Assembly (NCBI GenBank): GCA_032718475.1
Contig: JAUCBJ010004100.1
Coordinates: 1 to 55,863 of the forward strand
Length of the DNA stretch: 55,863 bases
Direction: 5' to 3'
Source: Nemertoderma westbladi
Taxonomy: Eukaryota > Xenacoelomorpha > Nemertodermatida > Nemertodermatidae
The notes beneath the pieces were generated by a model that ran no database searches, was not told the DNA's origin, and saw only the letters and a list, made by a program, of their open reading frames with translations. Within the stretch, counting starts at the first letter, position 1. Each line of letters starts with the position of its first letter. Both the position numbers and the translations under genes were made by a program. Shown here one piece after another: positions 1-10,323 of this stretch.

Positions 1-2110
1 TTTATACAGGTGAATATTTTCACTCTTTTCCAAGAGTTTCCTTTGTTTGTTTTACTTGTATTTTCCTACTTTACAAACTCTCCGCGTTTCAGTACAATCC
101 GACACCGTTCTATCCATTGTTGTTACGTATACAGTACAGTTGTAGCTGCTGTTGAGTTAGTTAATTATGTTACGGAAATTAATTTAAAAAGTTTAAATCT
201 TACTTTACTTTTTAAATATTATATTTAATTTCCATAAGATGGAGTCTCTTGAGAATATTGACAATAATCATATTTATTGTCTTTTATATTTATTTATTAT
301 ATTGTTAGTTATGTATTTATCATTATAATCACACGTATACTCATTTTTCTATAATAATAATTAATAATAATAGCCTAAGGGGTCCTACAGTACATAAGAA
401 ATATTAACTAGTATAAATTAATTATTTAATGTAGGCCTATAATAAGATGTTTATAATATTTACTAATAAATAAGGTTGTGTAGTGTAATCACCCTTGAAA
501 TTTTATATTTCGATTGTGGGAAGCCAAAAATTGTGCTTTTTTTCATCTTTTTCTTTACTAATTTTGGGCATAGACACTTTGTTTAGAGATAGGTTTGTCA
601 AAAATACTTCCTAAACATTTTTCCTGCAAGCCAGAATGCAATAGTCTAGAATTATATTCATTACTTTGTCACAAATTATTTTCAACATCATCTTCTTCTT
701 CCAATTGAAAGATAATTATTCTTTTTTTTACTCTTTAATTGAGATTTGCAATACACGTACATGGTATTACAGTAGAACCAACGGTTTTATAACTTATTAC
801 GCAGTGGCCGGCCAACGTTTTCATCTGTTGTAAGTTGGTTTTAATTAATATCACAATTGTTGATTGCTGATATAGATTATTGTTAGTTAGTTTTACTGTA
901 GGAGTAAATTTCAGCTCCGTAGTTGCTGTGCATAAACAATAAGATCCGAAGCAGGGCTCCAACCGGTGTACAACAAAATAAAAACGCAGAGAGGTCAAAA
1001 TAACGCAGTGGATTTTAAGAGGGAGAGGGGCGGGGGGGGGGGGGGGATGAGTTCTCGTCATTCCGTGAACGAGCCATGGGTAGGATGGTAATGTCCCTAT
1101 CACAACATTCACTCTAATTAAAAAAACATTTCATTCTAATTAATGATACACCTCAAAGCTCAAAACCAGATTTTCAAAATTAAAATAGACGTTTGATCAT
1201 AATTGATGTATTTAAAATATTAATACCGTCAGGTAATATGCAAATGCAATATAAATTGCTAGGTTTCCTACAGCGAGGAATGAAATGTGATTTTCCTCTC
1301 TCCAGAGGAAAATGTACTCCAAGTAACAGCTGATTACTTCCAGAAATAAATCTGTAACATGTGTTTACTGTTATATTGATTTTAGTTATTATTTGTTTGG
1401 TTAGAATGCCGCGCCAATGTAACCTACTACTATAATTTAACATTGTGGCGCTATATTAATTCACCGAGATGGTATTTGCGTTAAGTTCACCCCTGTCTCG
1501 TTGCTTTAGTGGCTGAGCTTTAGTAGCGGTACCTCTAAGTAGAAGTGTAAAAATCATAATAAATAATCACGTTATGCAGCAATTTTTAGGAAAAAATTGT
1601 ACCATCCTGTCCCTCGATAAGTTTATTACATTGGTAATATTATTAAATATAATTCATTACTTTATTACAATAATATAATTATTTATCGAAAGACAATTTA
1701 GATTAATATAACTGAAATATCAATGATTAATCACAATTTTTGTAGCCTTAAAATTGTGATTCAACGGAAACGTAGAAAGTTACATGAATAAGCACAAAAT
1801 TTAATAAACATACCACTACCCAAGCCAGCATTTAATATATCAGAAGAAATTCCATAAAGTAAACTACGAACTTTCTAAGGCAAAGGAACAATAATAAATA
1901 AGAATGGACCCATAGAAAACTATGTAACTTTGATATTTAACTTTAGGAGATGTCAAGTACAGATTGTAGCAGCAATGTAAAGTATTAAAGTTATATTAAG
2001 AAAGGAAAATACGTTATCAGATGACATTATATAATGTTATAGTAATTTCGCTGTGTAACAACAATAAATTAGCACAAAAAATGTATATTCAAAGGAGGGA
2101 CTGTAAAGAA
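1..2110. other. AT-rich gene-poor stretch with one decayed miniature-transposon copy
   Basis: No convincing coding region is visible; the short open frames have no recognisable motifs and are rich in K/N/I/Y as expected of random AT-rich DNA. A run of 15 G lies at 1032-1046. About 1255-1443 is a diverged copy of the hAT-like miniature element described at 35018-35257, listed separately. Confidence 0.7.
1255..1443 (-). mobile_element. Decayed hAT-like miniature element copy
   Basis: This stretch aligns by eye with the reverse complement of the 35018-35257 element: shared blocks include TCCTCTCTCCAG, GTAACAGCTGATTACT, AAATCTGTAACATGTG and a later CGCCAATGTAACCT block, in the same order. The terminal inverted repeats and target duplication are not recognisable, so the borders are approximate. 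Confidence 0.5.
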
Positions 2111-3976
2111 TAGTCTCACACAAATGGACAGACAGCAAAGTTTAGTCTCACACACAAAGTTTAGTCTCACACACAAAGTTTAGTCTCACACACAAAGTTT
2201 AGTCTCACACACAAAGTTTAGTCTCACACACGTAGTTTAGTCTCACACACAACGTTTAGTCTCATCCACAAAGTTTAGTCTCACACACAAAGTTTAGTCT
2301 CACACACAAAGTTTAGTCTCACACACAAAGTTTAGTCTCACACACAAAGTTTAGTCTCATACACAACGTTTAGTCTCATCCACAAAGTTTAGTCTCACAC
2401 ACAAAGTTTAGTCTCACACACAAAGTTTAGTCTCACACACAAAGTTTAGTCTCACACACAACGTTTAGTCTCATCCACAAAGTTTAGTCTCACACACAAA
2501 GTTTAGTCTCACACACAAAGTTTAGTCTCACACACAAAGTTTAGTCTCACACACAAAGTTTAGTCTCACACACAACGTTTAGTCTCATCCACAAAGTTTA
2601 GTCTCACACACAAAGTTTAGTCTCACACACAAAGTTTAGTCTCACACACAAAGTTTAGTCTCATACACAACGTTTAGTCTCATACACAACGTTTAGTCTC
2701 ATCCACAAAGTTTAGTCTCACACACAAAGTTTAGTCTCACACACAAAGTTTAGTCTCACACACAAAGTTTAGTCTCACACACAACGTTTAGTCTCATCCA
2801 CAAAGTTTAGTCTCACACAAATGGACAGACAGCAAAGTTTAGTCTCACACACAAAGTTTAGTCTCACACACAACGTTTAGTCTCATCCACAAAGTTTAGT
2901 CTCACACACAAAGTTTAGTCTCACACACAAAGTTTAGTCTCACACACAACGTTTAGTCTCATCCACAAAGTTTAGTCTCACACACAAAGTTTAGTCTCAC
3001 ACACAAAGTTTAGTCTCACACACAACGTTTAGTCTCATCCACAAAGTTTAGTCTCACACACAAAGTTTAGTCTCACACACAAAGTTTAGTCTCACACACA
3101 AAGTTTAGTCACACACACAAAGTTTAGTCTCACATAAATAGACAGACAGCAAAGTTTAGTCTCACACAAATGGACAGACAGCAAAGTTTTGTCTCACACA
3201 CAAAGTTTAGTCTCACACACAACGTTTAATCTCATCCACAAAGTTTAGTCTCACACACAAAGTTTAGTCTCACACACAAAGTTTAGTCTCACACACAACG
3301 TTTAGTCTCATCCACAAAGTTTAGTCTCACACACAAAGTTTAGTCTCACATACAAAGTTTAGTCTCACACACAAAGTTTAGTCTCACACACAACGTTTAG
3401 TCTCATCCACAAAGTTTAGTCTCACACACAAAGTTTAGTCTCACACACAAAGTTTAGTCTCACACACAAAGTTTAGTCACACACACAAAGTTTAGTCTCA
3501 CATAAATAGACAGACAGCAAAGTTTAGTCTCACACAAATGGACAGACAGCAAACTTTAGTCTCACACACAAAGTTTAGTCCCACCCACAAAGTTTAGTCT
3601 CACACACAAAGTTTAGTCTCACACACAAAGTTTAGTCTCACACACAAAGTTTAGTCTCATACACAAAGTTTAGTCTCACACACGAGTTTAGTCTCACACA
3701 CAAAGTTTAGTCACACACACAAAGTTTAGTCTCACATAAATAGACAGACAGCAAAGTTTAGTCTCACACAAATGGACAGACAGCAAACTTTAGTCTCACA
3801 CACAAAGTTTAGTCTCACACACAAAGTTTAGTCTCACACACAAAGTTTAGTCTCACACACAAAGTTTAGTCTCACACACAAAGTTTAGTCTCACACACAA
3901 ACTTTAGTCTCACACACAAACTTAGTCTCACACACAAAGTTTAGTCTCACACACAAAGTTTAGTCTCACACACAAG
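2111..3976. repeat. 19-bp satellite array with higher-order structure
   Basis: Roughly 95 tandem copies of a 19-bp unit (AAAGTTTAGTCTCACACAC). Main variants are an AACG form and a following CATCC form, which nearly always occur as an adjacent pair recurring every four to six units. Longer 28-30-bp units containing ATGGACAGACAGCAAAG or ATAGACAGACAGCAAAG punctuate the array near 2120, 2820, 3135-3185, 3500-3550 and 3735-3785. The last three groups share the same flanking unit order, pointing to block duplication. There is no coding potential. The array begins and ends abruptly in unique AT-rich DNA. Confidence 0.97.
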
Positions 3977-4980
3977 TTCAACCAAAAGTCCAACACTATT
4001 ATATTCTTAAATTGCAACAATAAGGCACTCATTGAGGTTTCACAGAGAAAATTATAATCTTTCAATAATTTTTATCATTATTTGTATTTGTCCACAAAGT
4101 TATTATTGAAAATAAAATTAAAACGTAATCAATTATTGTTGATGTTGACGGTTAGCCCACTTAGCCGAGTTACCGTTATTGATTTTTGGTAATGATAAAA
4201 TAACTTTTGGTTATGATAGAATTTTTTATATATTTATTATTTAATGCCGATAACCTCAAATTGAACCTTTGAATGAGCTGTTGTGCACCATCCAGTAGAT
4301 ATCGCGGAAAATTGTTGCAAATTATGAATACGACGACCTACACTTACAGGTCTATAAATTATATACCAATAACATAAGGGCATAACCTTCAACTGTGCAG
4401 GTTAACTAGTTATTGCTGAGAGTTTTACGCTCTTGTAAAGCCTTTCTATTCTAATCCCTTCCCGGAGAATTACAGAATTTAATTTAAAATATAAATGTAA
4501 CAACAAAGTAACAAAAAATGAAATGTCAATAAGTCCTCCTTGTACTTTTAGAACTTTGTGTTTGTCTTTTATCGCAGGATTTAAACTTCTGAACCACAAA
4601 CTAATGGAAATCGACTAATTAGAATAACCCAATCACAAACTCACAACTCTAATTCAGCTCAAACAATCCCACAAAACTCTACTATGTTTTAGCAATTAAC
4701 TGTATTAAAATCTAATTGGGAGAAGTAATTAATAATTCGTGACGTCAGAGGTGCTGCTTCTGGGTGGATAATGTTTAATAGAAACACCGAATTTAATAAA
4801 ACAGTACAATTATTATGTAAACAAAAAGATGAATTAATTAATCGATCAGACATATTTTTAGAGTCATTTGTCCTCCACAGTAATCGTATCGGATCGTAAA
4901 GCATTCGCTAAAATATATTGTTATATACATTGCGAATCCAATTAATTAATCGGTTAATAATACCAACATCTGTATGACAT
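3977..4980. other. AT-rich intergenic DNA downstream of ALIX
   Basis: No gene is seen. This is the 3' side of the ALIX gene on the minus strand and should hold its 3'UTR and polyadenylation signal. I see no obvious poly(T) run just beyond the stop codon, as would be expected on the plus strand if ALIX were a fresh processed retrocopy. Confidence 0.5.
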
Positions 4981-4987
4981 TTAATTA

Positions 4988-7651
4988 CTACGGGCGATAT
5001 TGTGGTCCCCCCGGGGGCCCAGAGCCCGGGTAATGCTGCCCCTGGTAGGTGCCCTGGGGGTACTGGTAGCCGGGGTAGGTCTGGGGCGGGGGCTGGGCGG
5101 GGTACTGAGACTGGCCGTAGGGGGGAGCCTGTTGGACGTAGCCGGGTTGCTGGGGGTAGCCGGGTTGCTGGTACGGCTGCTGGTGGTGGTACGGGGGTTG
5201 TATGGGCGGGGCCCCGTACTGCTGCTGCGGGTAGGGGTTGAACCCGGGACCCGCGGGTTGGTACCCCGGGTACTGGGAGGAGGGCGGCGCATTGGCGTAC
5301 CCCGGCTGCGTGGGCGATGCCCCGTACCCCGGCTGCGTGGTCGTTGCCCCGTACCCGGGCTGCGTGGGCGCGGGCGGCCTATAAGCCGGCTGGGTGGGCG
5401 CGGCGGGCGTCTGGGCAGCGGGCGGCTGACTACTTCTGGGCGCAGGCCTCGGCGGAGCCGGTTTAGTCGGCTGATTAACAACATTGCGTTGAATCTCTTT
5501 CATTAATTCATCCTTCTCGGTTTTCCTCGCGAAACAGAAATCTTTTACTTTGTTCTGGAACTTAAGGAGCAACTGAGTGAGATCGTTGTAGAACTTAATC
5601 CCTTCCTGTAGATTCCCCGTTAGTTCGCTGTACACATCGAAGGCGACGGCTAACTTCTTCAACATCTCCTCCCGCTCCTCCGCCCCGGCTCCTCTCTTCT
5701 CTTCCGCGAACCGTCGATTCGCCTCGTTCACTCTCTCCATCACCTCGTCCTGCTCCCGCACCGATTCCCCCACTTTCTGTTGGAGCGGCTCGTAAACCGC
5801 CTTGAGTTCGTTGACGCTGATGGCGTCCTCGTCGATGACCCCATCGTGGGACAGCGCGGCGAGGAACGCCGTCTTCATGTCGGTGGCCCCCGCGGTGTCC
5901 CGGAGTTCCGTCTCCAGGGCGTCTCGCTTCCGTTTCAGGCCGTCGAGACTAGCCATCAGCTGCCGCAGCGTCCGGACGTTGTCCGACTCGGCGACCGCCG
6001 CCACTCCGCCGCTCGGAATGCTCCCGGACATCTCGGAATCCGGTTTACTCAGCACCGCGATCGCCTCCCGATTGTCGCCGTACTTCCCCCGGACTATCTC
6101 GTCCGCTTTCATCGCGTTGTCCAGGATCCCATGGTACTTGCCGCTCTCGGCTATCAACGGACCCGTCAGTTTCTCCGACGCAACCCGGGACCACTTCCCA
6201 CCGAACTGCGTCCGCATCACGTCGTCCGACTCTTTCTCTTCCGCCAGAATCCGATCAGCTTCCACGAGGATCTCCTTATTGCGATCCAGCAGCTCTGGCA
6301 GCTCGTAGAACAGCCGCTCGATCGCCTGGATCCCCCCCAACTCCTTCACTTTCGCTCCCTTCTGTAGGAGTGACGGCGGCAACGACCCCCCGGAGGTGTC
6401 TTCTATAGCCGCCGGTAGGTTGAGCGAGGCCAACGCGCCGTTCAGCAGCTGCGTTTGCTCCCGCAGCTTCCCGACCTCGAGGTTCACCAGTTGCGTTCGC
6501 CGACTCTCGTAGTTTGTCAGCGACTGATGGACCGCCAACGGGACCAGCGAATCGAATATATCCCGGAAGTTCTCACTTATCGGCGACCCGATCGCCAAGG
6601 CGACGGGTTTCGCGAGCGCCGCTGACCCGATAGTCGCGAGTTTATGGTAATCCGGCACGGGTTCGTGGTAAATAAAGTCGTTATCCTTCTTGGCAGCGTC
6701 GAGAGCGCGTTTAACCCGTCCGACTAGACCCTCGTTCACCACCGCCGAACTGCTCCGCGTTTTAGCGGCTGCGAGAAGCTCCGTCGCGTGGGTCAACCTT
6801 GCTAACTCTTCACCAACGTTCTTCTTCTCCTTGGCCAGCAGCGCCATATGCCACTCGGCGACTCCCAACAACTCGCTGTTCTTCCCTCCCAACACCGGCA
6901 GCCACTCCTGATCCTGCTGATCGAGTAACATCTTCGTTGAGGATGATTGACAGGAGGAGTGGGCTTCCCCGTATAACTCGCCGGCACATTGAGCCACCTT
7001 GGCCACTGTCCCGTCCTTCATCTTATCCTTGATGGTTTTCTTTAGGATGGCTTCCTGGGCTTGGGCGAGCATAACCTTACTGAGGGCGTTGAGAATATCC
7101 GACGTTAAGTCGGGTGTGGCTGGCTGTCCCAGAAGCGACGATATGTTGTCTTTTAGATACCCGAACACCCACGTGGATATCTGGAAGTATTTCGCAGCAT
7201 TTTTTATTCCTTCGTCTGAGTCCATCGACTGGGAACTCGCTACCTGGGAGGCCAAAGCTCCGATGTTGTACATAATGCAGGTTCGTTCGAACTGCCCCGT
7301 ACAAATAGTTGTCTTCATTTTCCCGAACAAAGAACCTTTATCGAAGGCGTCTTTCCATGTAAAGTTCAACCGAATATCCGTCTCTGTTAGAGGAAATCGA
7401 CTCTCTACCGCGCAGAACTGGTCGTAATATCGATAGAGTTGGTTCAGTGCTTCCGGATTGGAGTCGGTCTCTTTACAAACAGTTCGTGTTCGGAGAGAGT
7501 TAAAGTCTCGGATCTCCTTACTGTAATCGGATTTGACGCCGCTCGCCTGAACAAATTGGCTATTCAGAAAGTTTTGAAGGGGTCGAATGACCTCGCTATC
7601 AGATAACTCCTTCGCCTTTTTGCAGGGAACCCAAAGAAATGATTGAGGCAT
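4988..7651 (-). CDS. PDCD6IP: ALIX / programmed cell death 6-interacting protein (Bro1-V-proline-rich ESCRT adaptor)
   Basis: 887 residues, collinear with animal ALIX (about 870). Residues 1-~360 form a Bro1 domain, which in the family binds CHMP4/ESCRT-III; diagnostic stretches are FTWKDAFDKGSLFG, MLAQAQEAILKKT and AAKKDNDFIYHEPVPDYHKL, the last ending in the conserved Tyr region. Residues ~365-710 form the V domain, which binds LYPxnL motifs (LASLNLPAAIEDTSGG, FYNDLTQLLLKFQNK, FARKTEKDEL). Residues ~715-887 are a Pro/Gln/Tyr-rich tail with repeated TQPGYGA-like units, an APPRPAPR SH3-ligand-like stretch and PxYPGY stretches resembling ALG-2 sites; no P(S/T)AP motif is visible. The start aligns with the family N terminus and has G at -3. 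Upstream, a pyrimidine-rich tract ending in CCATAG just before the ATG could be a 3' splice site of a 5'UTR intron. The gene is intronless over its whole length and much more GC-rich than its surroundings. Expected role: cytosolic/endosomal sorting, abscission and membrane repair. Confidence 0.97.
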   Translation of the reverse strand: MPQSFLWVPCKKAKELSDSEVIRPLQNFLNSQFVQASGVKSDYSKEIRDFNSLRTRTVCKETDSNPEALNQLYRYYDQFCAVESRFPLTETDIRLNFTWKDAFDKGSLFGKMKTTICTGQFERTCIMYNIGALASQVASSQSMDSDEGIKNAAKYFQISTWVFGYLKDNISSLLGQPATPDLTSDILNALSKVMLAQAQEAILKKTIKDKMKDGTVAKVAQCAGELYGEAHSSCQSSSTKMLLDQQDQEWLPVLGGKNSELLGVAEWHMALLAKEKKNVGEELARLTHATELLAAAKTRSSSAVVNEGLVGRVKRALDAAKKDNDFIYHEPVPDYHKLATIGSAALAKPVALAIGSPISENFRDIFDSLVPLAVHQSLTNYESRRTQLVNLEVGKLREQTQLLNGALASLNLPAAIEDTSGGSLPPSLLQKGAKVKELGGIQAIERLFYELPELLDRNKEILVEADRILAEEKESDDVMRTQFGGKWSRVASEKLTGPLIAESGKYHGILDNAMKADEIVRGKYGDNREAIAVLSKPDSEMSGSIPSGGVAAVAESDNVRTLRQLMASLDGLKRKRDALETELRDTAGATDMKTAFLAALSHDGVIDEDAISVNELKAVYEPLQQKVGESVREQDEVMERVNEANRRFAEEKRGAGAEEREEMLKKLAVAFDVYSELTGNLQEGIKFYNDLTQLLLKFQNKVKDFCFARKTEKDELMKEIQRNVVNQPTKPAPPRPAPRSSQPPAAQTPAAPTQPAYRPPAPTQPGYGATTTQPGYGASPTQPGYANAPPSSQYPGYQPAGPGFNPYPQQQYGAPPIQPPYHHQQPYQQPGYPQQPGYVQQAPPYGQSQYPAQPPPQTYPGYQYPQGTYQGQHYPGSGPPGGPQYRP

Positions 7652-8507
7652 TGCTATGGCAGTATGGGAAAACAGACAGACAGGGGATGTTCATAAAATA
7701 AGAATCAATGAAGAAATATTAAAAATTCAACAATAATTCACCGTACTGCAGTAATTGAGTACGGTAACCTAGCAGCTAACACAGTCTCACAGTAGCTGAC
7801 ACTGGTGCTGGGCCAGCAAACAGTCGGTCACCGTCACACAGGCAGAGGAAATGTTACCCTCTGGTTACCATTAGCAAACAGACAATGGGACAATGCCCAC
7901 CATACAGCCCTATGTTTTTCAGAATCTTAAATCTATCTATGAATCTATGTAGTAAATACAGGATATAATGTAATGAATGCACAGATTATCAAACAAATCT
8001 AAAACATATAATGGAACATTGTATATGAAGCAATGATGCCGAGTTTAATTAGCTCGCTTAAAATTAACATTAGTCAATATAGAATGTCCACCACTCAATA
8101 TAAGACATGGCAGACATGACATGACAGACTTACAGACATGTATATTTTCTCATGGAACGTAAAGTCGTCTTTATTATACTCTCAATTTAGATTACATTTT
8201 TAAATGATTCAATTTTGTAAGATTTATCATGTGTCAATGTCATGTATCAATTTATCATTTTAAATGTATGTAGTTATAATTTAATTATACTGTAATCGTA
8301 ATGTACACATACATTATAACCAAAATATTAAACTTAAATTAAATTATTAATGTTAAGCTACATTATAGTGTAGCATTGCAAATTACATTATGTGTAACGG
8401 TTGTGACAAGAAACTTATTGGTTTCGTTACACTTATACTGTATTATTTTATGTATTTCTCATGATGTATTATAAAACATCAATACGTCAATAACGTTTAT
8501 TACAATT
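7652..8507. other. ALIX upstream region, no gene seen
   Basis: This is the 5' flank of ALIX on the minus strand and probably holds its promoter and 5'UTR. The first ~230 bases (to about 7880) are less AT-rich and contain several CAG/GTAACC-rich blocks; beyond that the DNA is plain AT-rich. I cannot place a transcription start. Confidence 0.4.
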
Positions 8508-8731
8508 CGGGGGGGGGGGGGGGGGGGGGGGGACTGGAACTCAATAAACAATATTTATTGAGTTGACGCCAAACATGTCTTAGCTATCAATAATGTTAAT
8601 TTTCAATTTAGGGAAAGGAACTATCTCTAACATGCTATTCTAAGCAAAACAATAACAGAACGTCAATAGTTTCATTTTTGGTCTTAATCAGCTGATATTT
8701 GTGTAGATTGATGAATATAACATAGAGGTTC
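8508..8731 (+). mobile_element. hAT-like miniature element, diverged copy with G24 at its end
   Basis: Begins with a run of 24 G (8509-8532) followed by ACTGGAACTCAATAAA. It then shares ordered blocks with the 35018 element (TTTAGGGAAAGGA, AACAATAA, TAATCAGCTGATATTTG). The left end lacks a clean target duplication and the right end merges into the next copy, so borders are approximate. Confidence 0.5.
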
Positions 8732-8870
8732 CAGATAGGGGGGGGGGGGGGGGGGGGACTGGATGCAATAAAATTCATCCCTCTCCAGGGGAAATTGGAC
8801 GCAAATAACAGCTAATTACTCTCAAAAATAAAACTGTAACCTGTTCTATTGTGTTTTATATTAAAAAATT
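8732..8870 (-). mobile_element. hAT-like miniature element, partial copy with G20 inside its terminal repeat
   Basis: Starts CAGATAGG and then 20 G (8738-8757), followed by ACTGGATGCAATAAAATTCA and CCCTCTCCAGGGGAAATTGG. It matches the reverse complement of the right end of the 35018-35257 element, whose terminal repeat reads CAGATAGGATGGGAAACTGG. The G run replaces the GGATGGGAA portion, so it seems to have expanded within the terminal repeat. Confidence 0.65.
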
Positions 8871-9331
8871 TACCAGATTCGACAATATTTAATGCTAATC
8901 AACTCAGTATATTTTTGTTCAACAACATGTCTAAATCAGAAGCAGATAGGCAATGACCACCGGATCTGTAGTTAAGTTTAATAACCAGATATGAAGTCGG
9001 CTACCTTTTTAAATCACTTTGAAACCGAACCTGCATTGAACCACCTTCTCTTGCTTGTAAATGAAAAGCTCAAATCTCTAGATTGTTTGGTAGGTGCACC
9101 ACAGCATTTTGTGGAAGGATGTCAGGGAAATCCAATTGGACTTGATTGAATCAGTCTAGAATGATTTTAATTTGAGTTGGTGCTTACATTGTCAGTATCG
9201 TTACCTGCAGGCCCAGAGAATTTTCGTGTATGCCCTTGTAACCTGTACAAATGTCCAAATGGGATGATGATCATCATGATGGATGGCCCTGCGCCACTTT
9301 CGGTTGTTCCTATTCGTACCTAGTTAGTTAG

Positions 9332-9496
9332 TGTGTAGTATCATCATAAGCCCTACGCCTTTGGCCCGCTAGATGGCGTAGCTATCTTGGTTATGTTATG
9401 TTTCATTATTATATCCATCCTGATTATACAGTAATACATACGTACTACGGCTTTCTGCATTGCTGCACCCTGCCCTCCTGATTACAGGATTAGTCA
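9332..9496 (+). repeat. 5' LTR of the gypsy element (165 bp)
   Basis: TG...CA ends. Identical by eye to the 3' LTR except for a short region after GCCTTTGG, where the 5' copy reads CCCGCTAGATGGCGTAGC and the 3' copy reads TTATGATCCTTTGG. Unusually short for gypsy LTRs. Confidence 0.93.
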
Positions 9497-10323
9497 TGGC
9501 GCAGCTTTAGGTTCGACCTACCAACACCACCCAACTCACTCAACGCCAATCTGCCAACACTATTGAAGAGACTAGCGATCCGAGAAGCTTCATTCTTCGA
9601 GGTAATCCGCCCCCATTCGACATCGAAACCGAGCACCTCACCTGGGCGTTATGGCGCGACGAATGGGAGGCCTTCCTCGTCACCTCTGGCCTGGAGAACC
9701 TCCATGAAGCCGACCCCGCCGCCCAACCCGAACCAGCTCTATCGGCAGTCCTCCTCCGCGCTACCCAGCGACAACGACGAGCCACCCTCATGACCGCCTT
9801 TATGCGCGCCACCAACGCCGTGGTCAAGGGACTCGCCCTCACACCGGAGGAGAACTGTAATGCCACCACCGTCATCGATAGACTGGAAGTCCACATCGAC
9901 GGCGGGACGAACGTCCGCGTCCACCGCCAGGAACTCTCCCGTCGCCAAAGACTCCCCGAGGAAACCCCGGAGACGTTCCTCGTCCACCTCCGCGACCTCG
10001 CCACCAAGTGCCGGTTCGTCACCCTCCCCACCGCAGAGGCGCATCTCAACGACTGGTTGCTCGACCAGTTCGTGGCGGGGTTCAACGACCGCGAGGTGAC
10101 GGAGCAACTCCTCCGCCTCGAGAACGGAGCGACCCTCTCCGACGCTCTCAGACGGGCCCAATCCGTTTGGATGGTGTGGAAGGACGCCGCCTCCTTCAAT
10201 ACCGCCACCCCCAAGGCCACCGCATCCCGCAGCGTGGCGACCCACCCTGCTCCAACGCCGGGAGGCCGGCGCACCCACAACCACTGCGACCAACTTCAAC
10301 CGCCCACCCTCTGCCCCCAGTGA
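9496..10323 (+). pseudogene. Gypsy gag (capsid region), stops at codon 5 and at 10321
   Basis: The frame of the capsid region runs back to an ATG at 9496-9498 that overlaps the last base of the LTR and the start of the primer-binding site. Codon 5 is TAG (9508-9510); from there the frame is open to TGA at 10321. If initiation instead used the first ATG after the TAG (9790), the conserved PPPFDIETEHLTWALWRDEW region typical of invertebrate gypsy gags would be lost. The capsid core includes the TPETFLVHLRDLATKCRF and LLDQFVAGFNDREVTEQLL stretches. Downstream of the TGA and in the same frame the zinc knuckle follows, so the TGA lies inside gag. It is either a nonsense mutation or a readthrough site. 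Confidence 0.85.
9497..9514 (+). other. Primer-binding site of the gypsy element
   Basis: Starts TGGCGCAGC immediately after the LTR CA, as expected for pairing to the CCA 3' end of a tRNA ending GCTGCGCCA. The match to a T-arm is not maintained further in, so the tRNA is not identified; serine tRNAs can end in GCGCCA. Confidence 0.7.

Noticed and set aside
735-1112. 125-codon minus-strand frame
   Set aside because: Includes a poly-proline from the G15 run and no recognisable domain; probably chance.
2111-3976. Regularly spaced repeats that could suggest a CRISPR array
   Set aside because: The 19-bp units are directly adjacent, without unique spacers, in animal DNA with no cas genes. It is a satellite.
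4988-4990. ALIX as a dead processed pseudogene
   Set aside because: The frame is intact over 887 codons, with all domains conserved, and no poly(A) remnant is visible. It is more likely functional.
5000-7427. Several long plus-strand open frames opposite ALIX (e.g. 5000-5506, 5780-6367, 6999-7427)
   Set aside because: They are mirror frames of the GC-rich ALIX coding strand, low-complexity or without motifs.
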